Source: Pezizomycotina sp. ARF18 | Taxonomy: Eukaryota; Ascomycota | Assembly (NCBI GenBank): GCA_002224055.1 | Contig: AZLU01000332.1 | Coordinates: 1-33,586, forward strand | DNA: 33,586 bases | Reading direction: 5' to 3' | Part shown: positions 32,719 to 33,586 of the stretch, one piece after another | Layout of the letters: every line of letters begins with the position of its first letter | Numbering within the stretch: the stretch's first letter is position 1 | Notes under the pieces: generated by a model | Database searches by the model: none | What the model saw: the letters and a program-made list of their open reading frames with translations, nothing else | What the model was told of the DNA's origin: nothing | Program-made: the position numbers and the translations under genes

Positions 32719-33586
32719 CTACCTGGGATTAAGAGGTCGGTGTTGGTCGTGATCATCTTCGTCGTCAGAGTCGGCATAGTCAAGCACGCCCGCATCATCA
32801 TGGTCCTCCCGTGTGCCTGGCTCGTCCTCAAAGGGAACGTTGCTCGCGTTACCACTTTACACCTTCCCCACGCTCGAGGTATCATCAGCCCTAAACGCTG
32901 AGGCCCGCTGGGCGAGCGCTCCTGCCGAGCGCTGGAAATCCTTTCGCGGACACCCCAATCGCTCCCGCCGGACCCACCGAGTATAACCTTGCCGAGCAGC
33001 CAGCCGCCCTTGAGATCTTCCTCGTCGAGGTTCCCTTACCCCCACCAAGCTTGATGCGCTGGCGCCTATAGATAGATCCAGAAGAATTCGGCGTACAGCG
33101 CCGTCTGGAGAACGCAAAGATGACGGAACCGGCTCGAACCAGTGGCTACTGGCAGCGCGGTATATCCAATTAGGATGTAGAATGCTCTAAAGCAAGTCAT
33201 AGATTGTTAGCCATCAATTGCTTAGAGGTCATTCAAACTAATCATGATCGGATTAAAACCAGAAGAGAATTTGCTTAACGTACTGTACAAACCAAGGCTG
33301 ACTAGGTAGTACGACGTAATAACCGTCGGGATTTGGAGCTGTAGCAGGCGAGCTGAGGGATTATCGCAACGGACTCGAGAACCAAGGAGAAAGTCCAGAA
33401 GAACGTCCAGACGTAATTGGAGGTATTCGCATGGCGCCAAAGGAATGCTGCAGACGAATGCGAAGAATATACTAAAGATAACAATGTAGCGGGTACCCCT
33501 CCACTTTTCTCCAAATGCCGGCGGAAGACGTGGGTCTGGAGGAATACTTGTGTACATCGAGCTTGCGATGTATAGGAATCTTGAAG
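32719..33586 (-). CDS. ER lumen protein-retaining receptor (ERD2/KDEL receptor)-like, 5' end outside window
   Basis: KDEL/HDEL receptors are seven-helix Golgi-ER proteins that return escaped ER residents. Two exons are seen on the minus strand, 33284 to beyond 33586 and 32719-33186, with a 97-bp intron (donor GTACGT). Recognisable blocks are IASSMYTS, the ERD2 core WTFSLVLESVAIIPQL (matching the WTFSIYLESVAILPQL region), then PTVITSYYLVSLGLY. Across the intron follow RAFYIL, NWIYR and a last membrane segment AEFFWIYL with the basic RRQRIKLGGGKG tail. A long C-terminal extension ends in an acidic stretch (DYADSDDEDDHDQHRPLNPR). The tail and the PTVITSYYL wording suggest the fungal ERD2 paralog group with a long C-terminus rather than the classical receptor, so cargo specificity is uncertain. 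Frame breaks occur near 33350-33500 and in 32820-33050. The terminal TAG may instead begin a GTAGAT donor, extending the protein. Confidence 0.78.

Noticed and set aside
1-33586. CRISPR array, prokaryotic operon, prophage or viral element
   Set aside because: No regularly spaced direct repeats, no phage or viral proteins and no ribosome-binding-site architecture; all genes are fungal with introns.
6943-33586. Secretory-pathway gene cluster (GET3, GPI18, ERD2-like, glycosyltransferase-like) as a functional system
   Set aside because: The genes are spread over 26 kb, interleaved with unrelated housekeeping genes on both strands, without shared regulation visible; co-location is probably chance.

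Overview
This is a eukaryotic nuclear window from a filamentous ascomycete fungus, most likely Pezizomycotina. The evidence is short (about 55-260 bp) GT-AG introns with CTAAC-type branch sites, and proteins with fungal family signatures (FHL1, TEN1, Spc98/GCP3, a DHA1-type MFS transporter, a fungal kelch membrane protein). I cannot name a genus. Coding DNA is near-balanced in GC. Spacers are AT-rich and full of A or T homopolymers of 12-26 bases. No bacterial, viral, CRISPR or intact transposon sequence was seen.

Layout: gene-poor DNA (1-3479); SCL1 proteasome alpha1 subunit (-); a HAD phosphatase (+), divergent from it; GET3 ATPase (+); SPC98/GCP3 gamma-tubulin complex component (+); FHL1 FHA/forkhead factor (-), convergent with SPC98; TEN1 telomere-cap subunit (+), divergent from FHL1; a DHA1 MFS transporter (-), convergent with TEN1; GPI18 GPI mannosyltransferase II (+); a kelch-repeat type I membrane protein (+); a type II membrane glycosyltransferase-like protein with an HVRHGDK motif (-); and an ERD2/KDEL-receptor-like protein (-), cut by the right edge. 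Several products act in the secretory pathway (GET3 tail-anchor insertion, GPI18 anchor synthesis, ERD2 retrieval, the glycosyltransferase). The rest are housekeeping genes, and I see no operon-like or cluster logic joining them.

The main technical point is that almost every gene is broken by one-base frameshifts. Where the family is conserved enough to judge, the event is nearly always loss of one base from a short run of identical bases. Essential genes such as the proteasome subunit and GET3 cannot all be pseudogenes, so I read this as systematic deletion error in a long-read assembly, and gene spans below run through the frameshifts. I found no convincing new biological system. The best leads are a repeated upstream module before two adjacent genes, a Gln-rich insertion in TEN1, large insertions in FHL1, the HGDK glycosyltransferase-like gene, and an 11-bp perfect hairpin between convergent genes.
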